From contig JABAKD010000021.1 of assembly GCA_012845835.1 (NCBI GenBank), positions 1,501,185-1,565,184 of the forward strand: DNA of 64,000 nucleotides, written 5' to 3'. The translations under genes and the position numbers were made by a program. Shown here piece by piece: positions 52,447 to 61,960 of this stretch. The stretch is from Undaria pinnatifida. Lineage: Eukaryota > Sar > Phaeophyceae > Laminariales > Alariaceae. The notes under the pieces were generated by a model, which worked only from the letters and a program-made list of their open reading frames with translations, was not told where the DNA came from and did no database searches. The first letter of the stretch is position 1. Every line of letters begins with the position of its first letter.

Positions 52447-53523
52447 AATGCACACGACCACCTCCACAAGTCAGAAAGCTCATGAGTAAGGTCACAAAAT
52501 CTACCATAGTTTATTTACACTCGACGGACATGTGTCATTCTAGCTTTCAAGACAATTACCCATCCGGAGCTTCGGAGACAACCAACACGACGATTATTAA
52601 AGAAGTTCGCAGCAATTTCAGCAGCGACGCGAGTTGCTAGGATAAGAAACAATTCCAGCGGAAGGGGTTGTGGTACTAATAACAAGGTTATGCATCAACT
52701 CCATTCGGGGTTGACTTGGTTATTGATTATTCCGCCCACTATTGGTGAGTCGGCCGCGCGTAGTTTTGGTAATATCAACATATGATGAATGCCAGCACAT
52801 CATGCAGGCGATGCTGTGGTTGATCATCGTGGTTTTTCAGTTTTTTTTTAACCTCGAACGCGTTATTTTCCTACTAAAAACTAAATCGCTTATATTCAAG
52901 GGATTTTGTCGATGTTTATCACGACGATTACGTAGGACACTCACCTAATCGTGATTTTTTTATACCAAACAATAATAAGCAGATCACGATTACATCCGAT
53001 AATCACCTAGTCATGACTATTAGGTCATGCTCATTAATTATCAACGACATTTAATCAAGCTAATAATGACCAAAAATGGTCACATAAATTAATCATGCAC
53101 TGCACGTGAGTATGAGTTGATGGACGACCCCGCGTAACACACGCACGTGCTATCGTAGACTGCACGCTTGCACTACGCTATGACCGCAGTTCTCCTTTTT
53201 TGGTGTATCGCTGCGACATCCACCAGGGAGAGGGTTCATCCGTTTCGTCTATTTCCTTGCACCTTCCTGCATCGTCTGTCTGCTAAGTCTCGTTCCATCC
53301 AGGAGTCTCCCTGCTTTTGGTACTTTTTTGTTTTGTTCTCGTAGCTCCTTTTATTCTTCTTTTGGCCTCGTTCTTTCACTCGGACCCACCTGGCACGCCT
53401 GTCATTTCTTTTGCTTCCCTCTGTCCTTCTGCGATTGTTTGCAATTTGTGGTTTCTTCTTTTCACGTCTGCCACCCCACAATTCCATTTCTCTTTAAGAT
53501 GATGAACCCTCTAGGATAGACAC
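52447..53523. other. Intron stretch, AT-rich middle
   Basis: 52950-53105 is AT-rich with repeated TAATCATG and GATTACG words. 53230-53500 is pyrimidine-rich on the plus strand. No exon or element end seen. Confidence 0.45.
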
Positions 53524-53787
53524 TGGGTGTTCTAGTGATTTCGCTGTGTACGACAAAAAAAAAAAACTAATTGTGAAGATGACACGCACACGGCCCCAAA
53601 AATACATTTTAACAGAAATGCATTTTCACCGTTCATTGGCCCGATGCGCGGGTAATGGGTGTTCTAGTGATTTCGCTGTGTACGACAAAAAAAAAAACTA
53701 AATGTGAAGATGACACGCACACGGCCCCAAAAATACATTTTAACAGAAATGAATTTTCACCGTTCATTGGCCCGATCCGCGGGTAAT
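53524..53787. repeat. 133-bp tandem duplication
   Basis: GGGTGTTCTAGTGATTTCGC starts at 53524 and 53657. The two copies differ by a few bases and by the length of an internal A run. Confidence 0.97.
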
Positions 53788-54284
53788 GTTAGGAGGATTA
53801 CAACAACAAATAAACACGGTCGAGACTGGTCGGGCGAAGACGTGTTCGAAATGCCACCGGTCAAGCCTGGTCCCGGGCGCCCTGATCCGACCCGGCCCGC
53901 GCTAATTGATCCGATCCGTCGAAAGCCCTGACTATATATTTTCCCCCTTGTTGTTTGTGTATGTGAATTTCGCGAATTTCGCGAATTTCGCACAAAAGTT
54001 CCATGTGGTTTTGTACGAATCTACTTCACATCGGGATATAGGTAAAAGAGCACGCTTATACCCGTAGAAAACACGAACAAATCGTCGATTTAGGCCAAAA
54101 CAGTTGCGGGCCTAATGGGTCAAAAGCCTCGAGCGATTGATAGGAGCACAATAAGGTGACAACGCCGCATGCATGAAGCGACGGGAACACCACGACACAG
54201 AAAGGGAAACAAAGAGAGAGGAAAAAGGGGGGAGAAACGACAAAATAAAGAGATGGATGCGCATACTAAGGGAGTTGCAACCCA
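53788..54284. other. Intron stretch with GGGTCGGGT-family scrap
   Basis: 53875-53935 has CCTGATCCGACCCGGCCCGC and CGAAAGCCCTGAC, related to the flank of the CCGAC array at 7288-7410. About 53965-53990 is a CGCGAATTT triple repeat. Confidence 0.5.
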
Positions 54285-54700
54285 AAGCCTGTGCGTACGT
54301 CACCCACCCTGACAATATCGCGGTCGGCGTGCTCCAAGATGTGCCCGCATCATAAAACCAAAAAAGACCGGGGAGGGGAGAGGGACCAACAGAGAGAAAG
54401 AGAAAGAAAGATATAGAGATAAAGATAACACTAGTGGAGCCCAACTACTAATACTACACGTACGTGACCCACCTTGAGCATAGCACGGTCTGCCTGCTCC
54501 ATGATTTTGACCACAACACAAAGGAGAAAGAATGGGGAAGAGATAGAGCAATAGAGAGAAAGATATATATATATAAATAAATATATCATTGGTGAAACCC
54601 AACTACTAATACTACACGTACGTGACCCACCTTGAGCATAGCACGGTCTGCCTGCTCCATGCTTATGACTACAACACAAACGAGAAAGAAGGGGGAAGAG
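54285..54700 (-). pseudogene. Three tandem copies of the 54799 exon's 3' edge
   Basis: 54634-54661 reads MEQADRAMLK then the donor GTGGGT. 54473-54503 reads the same. About 54309-54340 reads LEHADRDIVR then GTGGGT. Each is followed by the same intron words (ACGTACGTGTAGTATTAG on minus) at a spacing of about 165 bp. Two keep the ten residues and the donor intact, so they are real candidates for alternative exons if an acceptor is used. Confidence 0.85.
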
Positions 54701-54798
54701 ATAGATCAATAGAGAGAAAGAGAAAAAGGTGTATACACATACATATAAACATATCATTAGTGGAACCCAACTACTAATACTACACGTACGTAACGCAC

Positions 54799-54899
54799 CT
54801 TGAGCATAGCGCGGTCGGCCTGCTCCATGCTCATGCCCTGGGCGTTCTTCGCGCTCGCTCTCAATCCACCGGAGGAGTCGTTCGACCGAGGCTTGCGCG
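54799..54899 (-). CDS. Exon of giant EF-hand gene (linker)
   Basis: 101 bp between an acceptor (GTGTGACGCAG) and a donor (GTGCGT). It takes two bases to complete a codon left open by 57549-57714 and ends in phase with 51899-52012. It encodes ARKPRSNDSSGGLRASAKNA, then QGMSMEQADRAMLK. A second frame is also open, but phase on both sides and the conserved MEQADRAMLK of its three extra copies decide for this one. The first half looks disordered and the second half helical. Confidence 0.82.
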
Positions 54900-55194
54900 C
54901 TGCGTCACACGCATAGATACGACAAAGGGACATTTTTTTGTCAGCCCCGAACAGCATTGTCGTGGAACAGTATGATCATGGAAACTTTCACTTTCAGCGA
55001 GCTTTTGCGTGGGCTTCAGCGGATTACCGACGGAACCGCAACCAGCCATGTCTTGCGAAATACCGTGTATACATTGAAACGAGATATATTTTCAGTCGCG
55101 AGCAACGCTTTGGCAGAATTTTCGGTGATTTTTCCCTGGGGTTTGGGCTGAGTGCCAGCGGAACCGGCCACTTCTCGCACAATAGATAGCTTTG

Positions 55195-55250
55195 TGATGG
55201 GCAAGACTACAGCTCTCAACCCGCCGCAAGAAGAATCGTTCGAACAGTGA
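55195..55250 (-). pseudogene. Decayed copy of the 54799 exon's 5' part
   Basis: CTCTCAACCCGCCGCAAGAAGAATCGTTCGAAC on the plus strand aligns with CTCTCAATCCACCGGAGGAGTCGTTCGACC of the exon. It is in no usable frame. Confidence 0.7.
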
Positions 55251-55664
55251 CATCTCGTCCCCAAATGGTACTGTCCCGCCATTCCTAATAAGTGGCATGC
55301 CGCTACCAGCAATGGTAGTGTAACGCCATTCCTAATGAGTGGCATGCTGTCCTTAGCAGCGGTCGTGTCATTCCTAACAGCAGTGCTATGCCATACGAGG
55401 TACCCATTAGCTTTTGGCATGACAACGGACGCAAAACACGCAAAACGAAAGAAGCATTTAAGCTTTCAGGCCGCACCATCGTCAATCGCCGCGACAAAAA
55501 ATGGGGGCCTACTGCAGTAGCTAACCTCGATTTTTGTTCAGCGTTTTTGTTCTCTCCCGTCTCGAGATACCACTGTTGGCGTGCCATCCGTCAACACTGG
55601 CGTGTCCTCCCTAACAGCAGCACTGCATCCCTGGCAGCATGGGCATGCCTTTCCCGAGCCATCC

Positions 55665-56388
55665 CACGGTGGGGGTGCAGCAGAAGATTCTAAGGATTTT
55701 CTGAGCTCCTAACATGAGGAGCTAACCCAGTATCAACATCATCCATCGACAGCATCATCCATCATCACCCGAAACATGCCTTCGAAGGCATTCGTTCGCC
55801 CAACCCGACCAAGCATCTATGCAGCACTGCATCCCTGGCAGCATGGGCATGCCTTTGCCGAGCCATCCCACGGTGGGGGTGCAGCAGAAGATTCTAAGGA
55901 TTTTCTGAGCTCCTAACATGAGGAGCTAACCCAATATCAACATAATCCATGGACACCATCATGCATCATCACCCGAAACGTGATGCCTTCGAAGGCATTC
56001 GTTCGCCCAACCCGACCAAGCATCTATGCAGCACTGCATCCCTGGCAGCATGGGCATGCCTTTCCCGAGCCATCCCACGGCGGGGGTGCAGCAGAAGATT
56101 CTAAGAATTTTCTGAGCTCCCCTAACATGAGGAGCTAGCTCAATACCAAAACATCATCCATCAACATCATCATCCATCATCACCCGAAACGTGATGGCTT
56201 CGAAGGCATTCGTTCGCCAAACCCGACCAAGCTTCTACGCCTTAGTCCTAAAATAAACACCAGGTATGTATTCTCGTTAAATTACTTGATCAATTACCAA
56301 CCCCCAGTTCCTCACTTGAGGAGGAGCTCGATCGGACACAGGTACATTAACAGTTGATCCAACAACTGCAACCCCTACCGCGAGATGG
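55665..56388 (+). mobile_element. TIR-B array: two partial units and one full copy
   Basis: CATCCCACGGTGGGGGTGCA starts near 55662, 55865 and 56070. Each is followed by TTTTCTGAGCTCCTAACATGAGG and CGAAGGCATTCGTTCGCC. Only the third unit runs to the right end (CAACCCCTACCGCGAGATGG, 56388). The spacing of about 205 bp with shared flank shows local tandem duplication of the left part. Confidence 0.85.
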
Positions 56389-56499
56389 GTCTCCCAACAG
56401 AGGCGTACCACCCCTGACACCATCGATAGTGGTGGCATCTCACTCCAAGACACCAGTGGCATCTCACCCCCTAACAGTAGCGGAACAACAAGGCAGGCT

Positions 56500-56625
56500 A
56501 ACCAAAAAAAAAAAAAAAAAAGACGGTACGCTACCTTTTCCGACGCTCCATTGCCCCCCACCCCCCCCCCCCCCCCCGTCGTCGTCGTGGCGACAGGCTT
56601 TTCGGGGGGGGGGGGGGGGGGGACC
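56500..56625. repeat. A run, C run and G run close together
   Basis: A run at 56503-56521, C run at about 56555-56577, G run at about 56606-56622 on the plus strand. Confidence 0.85.
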
Positions 56626-57548
56626 TCGCCAACGTCATCGCCGTCAATAACGTGGGATTCGTTAACATTGGCACGACATCTCAACCGGTCGGTGACATGC
56701 CACCCCTACCGGTAGGTGGCACACCGCCCGCAACAGTAGCATTCCATCACGAGAAATGGCATTATCCGACCACAAGACGTCACCTTTGGGTGATTGGGCG
56801 CCTCCACCCCGGTTCCCGCGACAGGCTTGAGGGCATCGCCAAGGTCGCCCTCAACGTTGGCGTGTCATCTCTTGACAGTGACATGCCACCCCTATTTCCT
56901 TCCCACAGTAGCAGTGCCATATCGCCCTCAACAGTGGCATGCCACGCCCAACAGTGGCATCCCCAGGTCCCTATCAGTGAGATTCTTGGTATCACAAGAA
57001 GGCGTCACGTCTGAGCAACTCCATCCCCGTCGCCACAATGGGCGTAACGGCCTCAAAAACCACCGACTTTTTTCAGCGACCCCCCTCCTCCCGCCTCGAG
57101 CGACTCTACGATATGGACTTGCCATCCCTACCACCGGCATGTCCTCCCTGAGAGTGACTGCATCCCTTTGACAGTAGTGACATGCCATCCCGAACGGCGA
57201 CATATCGGCCCCAGTGATGCGTTACCCTTGAATGCGGCGTATCATCCCTACCCGTGGTATCCGTAGCCCATACCTGGTACCCAGCAGTAGCGTCTCCTCC
57301 CCAACAGTGGGGATTAATTAGCCAACCACAACAGCAGTGACAAATCATTCCTAACACCGGCATGTCGTTTCCAACAGCGGTCGCATACATATTCCCTTAT
57401 TTTTTTACCCTTCGGCGGATGGGGAAAGTAAAGCTTAAAGCGCACCACACCCCTCGCGTGCGGCATTCCATCTCCACCAGTGGCAAACCCTAGCTCCAAG
57501 TAAACGGCATGCCAAAGCTGTAGCAACAAAAAAGGAGTTACGATTCAC

Positions 57549-57714
57549 CTTTAGGCAGCTCCATCCCCGACGCCGCGACAGGCTTGACGGCCTCGCTGAT
57601 CCCGAATTTGTTCAGCGACCTCTCCCCCGTCTCGAGCCAGTGGCAGAACTCATCGAAATCGAGCTGCCACGTCCTCGGCTCAGTGTCGAAAATATCGAAA
57701 GTCGCGAGGATCAG
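57549..57714 (-). CDS. Exon of giant EF-hand gene (EF-hand-like)
   Basis: 166 bp between an acceptor (AAAAATCGTACAG) and a donor (GTGAATCG). It starts on a codon boundary and ends one base into a codon. It encodes LILATFDIFDTEPRTWQLDF, then DEFCHWLETGERSLNKF and GISEAVKPVAASGMELPK. DTEPRTWQLDFDEF has EF-hand spacing with one extra loop residue, so it is a diverged motif. Phase fits the next exon (54799-54899) exactly. Upstream, a 13-nt exon at 58202-58214 would bridge it to 59605-59723. Confidence 0.87.
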
Positions 57715-57732
57715 CTGTACGATTTTTAACAT

Positions 57733-57875
57733 GCGTACGGACGTCACACGTTCAGCGTTCGGAGGGGGGGCATACATATATATATATAGTCATCACACGT
57801 TTAGTGTCCCGGGGGGAGGGGCATGCGTGTATACAGTTGTTCCAGTCTTAGTGTTCGAGGGGGGGAGGCATACGT
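57733..57875. repeat. ~45-bp tandem repeat, three units
   Basis: CGTCACACGTTCAGCGTTCGGAGGGGGGGCATAC-type unit at about 57740, 57792 and 57843, with a TATATATATA stretch in the first. Confidence 0.85.
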
Positions 57876-58201
57876 ACAACACAGTCGGTACAAGATTCGA
57901 AGTGCGTCGAACTGGTGGAAAAATTGTCTCGCAAAGGAAAATTTGCATCTCCATGGGCGATTTGCACGTCCCCCCGGGAAAAACACACTATCGAACAGAC
58001 CGCGCCATCACTTTATCGCTGAAAACTAAGGCGATGACGTTGCTATAATAGAAGTTTGACGCAAATCGACGAGCGTAAAAAGCTAAAAATTTGGGACTGC
58101 TGTTCCCCACGCGTGAGAAAAACGAAAAACATGTACCGAGGTGGAGAAGGGAAGACACCCGTGACCACGGGTTATCCACAAGGTCGCTCAGGGTGACACA
58201 C
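57876..58201. other. Intron stretch, nothing recognised
   Basis: No array, element end or exon seen. Confidence 0.4.
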
Positions 58202-58214
58202 CTTGTAAGTTGAG
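58202..58214 (-). CDS. Possible 13-nt microexon of giant EF-hand gene
   Basis: CTCAACTTACAAG on the minus strand lies between a pyrimidine-rich acceptor (TTTTCTTTCCAG) and a good donor (GTGTGTC). The upstream exon (59605-59723) ends two bases into a codon and the downstream one (57549-57714) starts on a boundary. Thirteen bases closes that gap, giving SSTYK between KRSF and LILATF. Any longer use of this acceptor meets a stop. This is inference from phase and signals only. Confidence 0.4.
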
Positions 58215-58364
58215 CTGGAAAGAAAACGATAATGACTAATAGTAAAACGTAACATAGCCTCTTCACCACCGGATGGAAGAGACGGTGCGATCTTCTGCCG
58301 TGACCAATCCTACCATATTCATATCACATCAATCGAATGCGGCCAACACATCACTTCGACCAAA

Positions 58365-58790
58365 CAACAGACGGGGGCCTGTCTCTGCGACACCAGCAAT
58401 GGCCGTCGCCTCCACCTTCCTCTGCTATCCACCCTTAGCCGAACGCGTTCGGAAAAAACAAAATCCAAATTCACAGACGGACTTGCCTCTGCATTGTATG
58501 CCAGGAAAATACAGCGTCCTGAGCTTCCGCTGTGATACATCCTTAGATGAACGCTTTCAGAAAAAAACGGCCCGAAAAGCACAGACGGGGGCCTGCATCC
58601 CAGAAATACACGGCGCGTGATCTATCGCTGTCGTAAATCTTCACAGTAACGCCTTCGGCGAAAGCAATCATGGAATAACCAGACGGGGATCTGGCTATTC
58701 GTATGCATTACCAGACACGCGCGGCGCTCCCGCTTTCCGCTACTATTGGCCATGAGACGGACGCTTTCGGAAAGACAGAACAAAAATCAT
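58365..58790. repeat. ~115-125-bp irregular tandem repeat
   Basis: Three to four units with ACAGACGGGGGCCTG, TTCCGCTRTGATACATCC, GAACGCGTTCGGAAAAAAC and similar words, strongly drifted. Confidence 0.75.
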
Positions 58791-59449
58791 ACCAACCCTA
58801 CAATACACACAACAAGCTTGACAACAAAACATTAAATGTATAACCTCGATGCGGAATTGAGTCCATTCGGTACTGCTATAATAAACCTAAGACTCGTTGG
58901 TGATCGTATTCCAGTGCAGATAGCTCTAATGATTGAGGTATCCATTGGTTGATTCGGGGATGCCAATTTATCACCCCCTCCCTAAGATCTCAAAGCTTCT
59001 CACATTCCCCAAGCATTATTCATATCGAGCCTACATGAACTGTCGGACTGGTACTCGGTGATGCTTTCCCCACTCTGGCGTCGATCAACGCTACAATGCT
59101 AGAATGAGCACCTGAAGGGGGATAAGAGCTCCAAATGTGTTGGACAGCCCCTCCTTAAATTCGTCGAGAGTCAACACGTGCCCTTGACCTCGGTGTAGAT
59201 GCCTGCCAGCAAGCATGGAAAACCCAAGGCACAGGGTCACAGGGAAATATGCCACACCAAAAAGCGAATTTCAAGACGAAGCAGCAGAAGGCCAAAAATA
59301 TTATGGATTCGCTAACACGCCTCTTTTCAAGCCCTATATGCGCCAGACGGTTAACTCCCACCTCGCGAGGCCGGTAGTCCGGGTCATGCGGATATGCTTA
59401 TGATTGCATTGACTTTGGTCGACATCATATTTAGTTTTGTTCCGCTTAC
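58791..59449. other. Intron stretch, nothing recognised
   Basis: AT-richer at 58800-59000. No exon or element end seen. Confidence 0.45.
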
Positions 59450-59522
59450 TTGAACGAGCGCGTTGCGAGCTCTTTGGAGGCGTGCTCGGAGTTGGCATTG
59501 CTCGGAAGGCGGTGTCGAAGGA
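59450..59522 (-). pseudogene. Decayed tandem copy of the 59605 exon
   Basis: It reads HRLPSNANSEHASKELATRS, then F, then the donor GTAAGC, against NRLLGNGNSKHAAKELVKRS in the exon at 59605-59723, with the same donor phase. I find no acceptor giving the right entry phase. It is probably a relic, though it would be a candidate for a mutually exclusive exon. Confidence 0.75.
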
Positions 59523-59604
59523 GGTGGCATATGGGATACATGTCTACGAAGGACGAGGTTGTATGATTGTGGGCTGGTCCCCATTACTGTTATGTTCGGC
59601 TGAC

Positions 59605-59723
59605 CTGAAAGAGCGCTTGACAAGTTCTTTGGCCGCGTGCTTGGAGTTCCCATTGCCAAGAAGGCGGTTTCGGAGGTATCCTCCCATCAGCTTAGACTTC
59701 ACCGCGTTCACGTCCGGGGTTTC
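59605..59723 (-). CDS. Exon of giant EF-hand gene (helical linker)
   Basis: 119 bp between an acceptor (TGCCAAACATGCAG) and a donor (GTCAGC). It starts in phase with 61359-61779 and ends two bases into a codon. It encodes ETPDVNAVKSKLMGGYLRNR, then LLGNGNSKHAAKELVKRSF. The helix is basic and amphipathic, with no EF-hand loop. One decayed tandem copy lies about 160 bp downstream. Confidence 0.8.
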
Positions 59724-60197
59724 CTGCATGTTTGGCAAACACAAGAAGGCCGGAAAATCCATGTATCAACAATATAGATCGGATGCATGAAGGTGTTTGC
59801 TATTGTCAAACTCGATGGAAATGGGAAAAAAAAGTAAAACAGCAAAACCTGAACGGGTGCTGCTCAATGTTTGGTGAAATTTGTTGGCCATTTTGGGTTG
59901 GAGCTAACTCGACCAATCCAACCCAGGAATGGTTTTGAAGGCTGTGGGTAAAGAGGGCTATTTTAACCGTTTTATCTGGTTTTCGCCGTTTGGAGTGGCC
60001 TTGGGGTTTTGAAATTCGTCGATACCAAACCCAGGCCCTGGGCTCCGTAAACCCTGATCACAAAGCGCCTCGCGCCTGTTGAACGCCGGCCCGGTCCGCA
60101 TTGACATGATCGAAGACGGCTATGGGCGAGCTGATAGAGCAGCTTGGGCTAAGGGATGTTTTTATCTCTCGGGGTTTCGAATTTATTTATTGGCGTG
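59724..60197. other. Intron stretch, nothing recognised
   Basis: A TTTGGGTTGG-type word repeats near 59895-59950. No element end or exon seen. Confidence 0.4.
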
Positions 60198-60786
60198 GAC
60201 CCGTGCTACGATAGAGGTGCACCACATTTTTTTTCTGACGTTCCTCAGTTTGCGAGCTTGAGACACGTCCTTCTTAAGCCAAAAACTGATGTGGAGGAAA
60301 GTGAACCTGCTTTATCGCGGATGAAAAATCCCATGGCCGAGGTATAGCACGATAACCATCCGAAACACAAAATGGCCTATTTCCGCCGATTTTTTTTTTT
60401 TTCTTTTTTTTTCTTCACACTTCTACTTTCCAGCTTCTGCACAAGCCGTGGTCACAGGTGTCGTCCCTTCTCCCCCCCGGTTCTTGCCTTTAATTTTTAT
60501 CGCGCATAGGGTTCAGCGATCCCACTGCTCGTCGATTTTTCATCGAATATTGCTAACTCACGCTCGCGCGTTTTCCGCAAGTCAAAATGTGCACAAAAAA
60601 AAAGTCCCTACTAATTTATACGAGTATGTATGCACCCGGGGGGATTCGAACTCACGAAACTGACCCATACCAGGCTCGAAGATAACCTGATACGCCACCG
60701 GGGCGACCGGCTTTGGTTAAGGAGCCCCGTCGTTGATAAAGCATTCATTTCAGACGAAAAATGCCACCTCTATCGTAGCACGCACC
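60198..60786 (-). mobile_element. TIR-A element split by a SINE
   Basis: The two halves, 60198-60390 and 60708-60786, together make one ordinary reverse TIR-A: GACCCGTGCTACGATAGAGG, GCGAGCTTGAGACACG, TATTTCCGCCGATTTT, then GGTTAAGGAGCCCCGTCG and CACCTCTATCGTAGCACGC. The break falls in the word CGATTTTGGGTTAAGGAGCC, where the SINE inserted. Confidence 0.85.
60391..60707 (-). mobile_element. tRNA-derived SINE, copy 2 (inside TIR-A)
   Basis: The minus-strand head has GTCGCCCCGGTGGCGTATCA, with an A-box-like TGGCGTATCAGG and the B-box GAGTTCGAATCCC. The body matches 45106-45483. It ends in an A-rich tail (T runs with TTC interruptions on plus, 60391-60414). Insertion into a TIR-A copy shows that it moved as a unit. 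Confidence 0.82.
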
Positions 60787-61358
60787 CGTGCCACATCTAA
60801 AAGAAAACGCTCGGGTATCTGCTACTACAAGTTTATCGTACGTAAAAAAAAAACAACTCCGGATTTGGCTTGAACTGGCTTGAACGAACTAGATGGAGCT
60901 CCGCCTCGCGGCCTGGGTTCAACTGTGGCCAAACCGTTTACAATTCATTGACGCCGAAAATGCTGCCGATTGAAACGGGGACTCCCTGCCGTGCCGGGCC
61001 CCAGTCAATCCCTCTACGTGTTGCGTACACAATGCCCCGGTTCGCAGTATTCGGCAGCGTCTAACGTCCACCACGTGGGGTGTAAAGGTGAGGACCGGTG
61101 TTGCATTCTACATTCTAGTCACCAAACATTATCCATATGGACATGCAGGGTGGTGCCACACATGGTAAGGCAAGCACATCAAGCGGAACACCATGTCTAG
61201 TCTACGTATCATACGTCCCAGGGGAAATAGGGCCGCCCCCTCCGCCCCCCCCAAAAAAAACAAAGTACGACGTATCAAGTTTTGGTGCGCAGCAAAACAT
61301 GTTTATCTGGTACAACCATGTACATTGTTGCAAAACAAAATGCGAACAATAACCTCAC
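60787..61358. other. Intron stretch, nothing recognised
   Basis: A C/A-rich patch at 61230-61262. No exon or element end seen. Confidence 0.4.
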
Positions 61359-61779
61359 CTCGGCACTGCTGCTGCTCTCTCTTCTATCCACGCACCGAGG
61401 CGGCCCAGGTGGCGGCCGCCCCCCCCCTCCCCCATCCCCCCCTCCCCTAATATCGCCATTGCCTTTACTTTCGCTGATTTCCTGTACGCCTGTAGGTACC
61501 CTTTCTTGCCCAGGGGACACCACCAGAGCTCGATTATCGCTCGTGGACGTCGAAGGTCTGCGCGTAAGAATTGTGGACAACAGCGCCTCGTTGTTGTCGG
61601 GAACACTTCCTCGAGAAGACACGGGGCGGCCTGAATTGGCAGGTGTGAGTGACGCTCGCGAGGAAAGCTCAACGGCTTCTCCTTGGATGCCCGGCATCAT
61701 GGCCGTCGGCTGCACCTGGACACTCATGTTCGCGAGGGGTGGGCTGCTGCCTGCCCGCGACAGAGTCATGCGCAGTAAA
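61359..61779 (-). CDS. Exon of giant EF-hand gene (Ser/Pro/Gly-rich region)
   Basis: The longest exon found, 421 bp, with donor GTGAGG and acceptor GAAGTTGAAG; a second acceptor (CGGGCAGGCAG) nearby keeps the same frame. It takes one base from 61902-61960 and ends in phase with 59605-59723. It encodes MTLSRAGSSPPLANMSVQVQ, then Ser/Thr/Pro-rich sequence (ASLTPANSGRPVSSRGSVPD; TRRPSTSTSDNRALVVSPGQ) and a Gly/Pro run ending RRESSSSAE. This is low-complexity and probably disordered. The ATG could be a start codon if the upstream exon is not used. Confidence 0.7.
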
Positions 61780-61901
61780 CTTCAACTTCTCTCACGAAAA
61801 AAACTTGGTGTTGGAGCCGCGTCGAAGACAGACAGACGTCTCGGGTGCTATCTTGGGCACGGCAAAGTCACTAGTACACCAGCATGGACTCTTCCTAGTA
61901 C

Positions 61902-61960
61902 CTGCGACCGGCGGCGTAGGCACTGTGAGCCGGGGCCTGCAGTGTCACCCTTCGGCCAGG
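61902..61960 (-). CDS. Possible upstream exon of giant EF-hand gene
   Basis: 59 bp between an acceptor (CGTCCTGTTTACAG) and a donor (GTACTA). The only frame suiting the next exon reads PGRRVTLQAPAHSAYAAGR and ends two bases into a codon, fitting 61359-61779. Short and without a motif, so only moderately supported. Confidence 0.45.

Larger units (their letters stand above)
55251..57548. repeat. Field of short repeats and decayed exon copies
   Basis: Dozens of drifted ~30-bp units around CTAACAGTGGCATGCCATCCC run through 55260-57530. Embedded are at least four decayed copies of the 3' part of the 57549 exon: about 55470-55565 (TTTTTGTTCAGCG..TCTCCCGTCTCGAGA), 56580-56640, 56805-56855 (CCTCCACCCCGGTTCCCGCGACAGGCTTGAGGGC) and 57010-57105 (AACTCCATCCCCGTCGCC..CGCCTCGAGCGAC). 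The first three TIR-B units lie inside it. Confidence 0.75.

Noticed and set aside
52007-52507. Lys/Ala/Ser/Gln and Leu/Ala/Phe/Cys frames up to 225 codons
   Set aside because: They come from the CAAGC array. Only the tail of one, 51899-52012, is a real exon.
60600-60707. Functional tRNA gene
   Set aside because: The head has A and B boxes, but the acceptor and anticodon stems do not fold properly, and a matching body and tail in a second copy mark it as a SINE.
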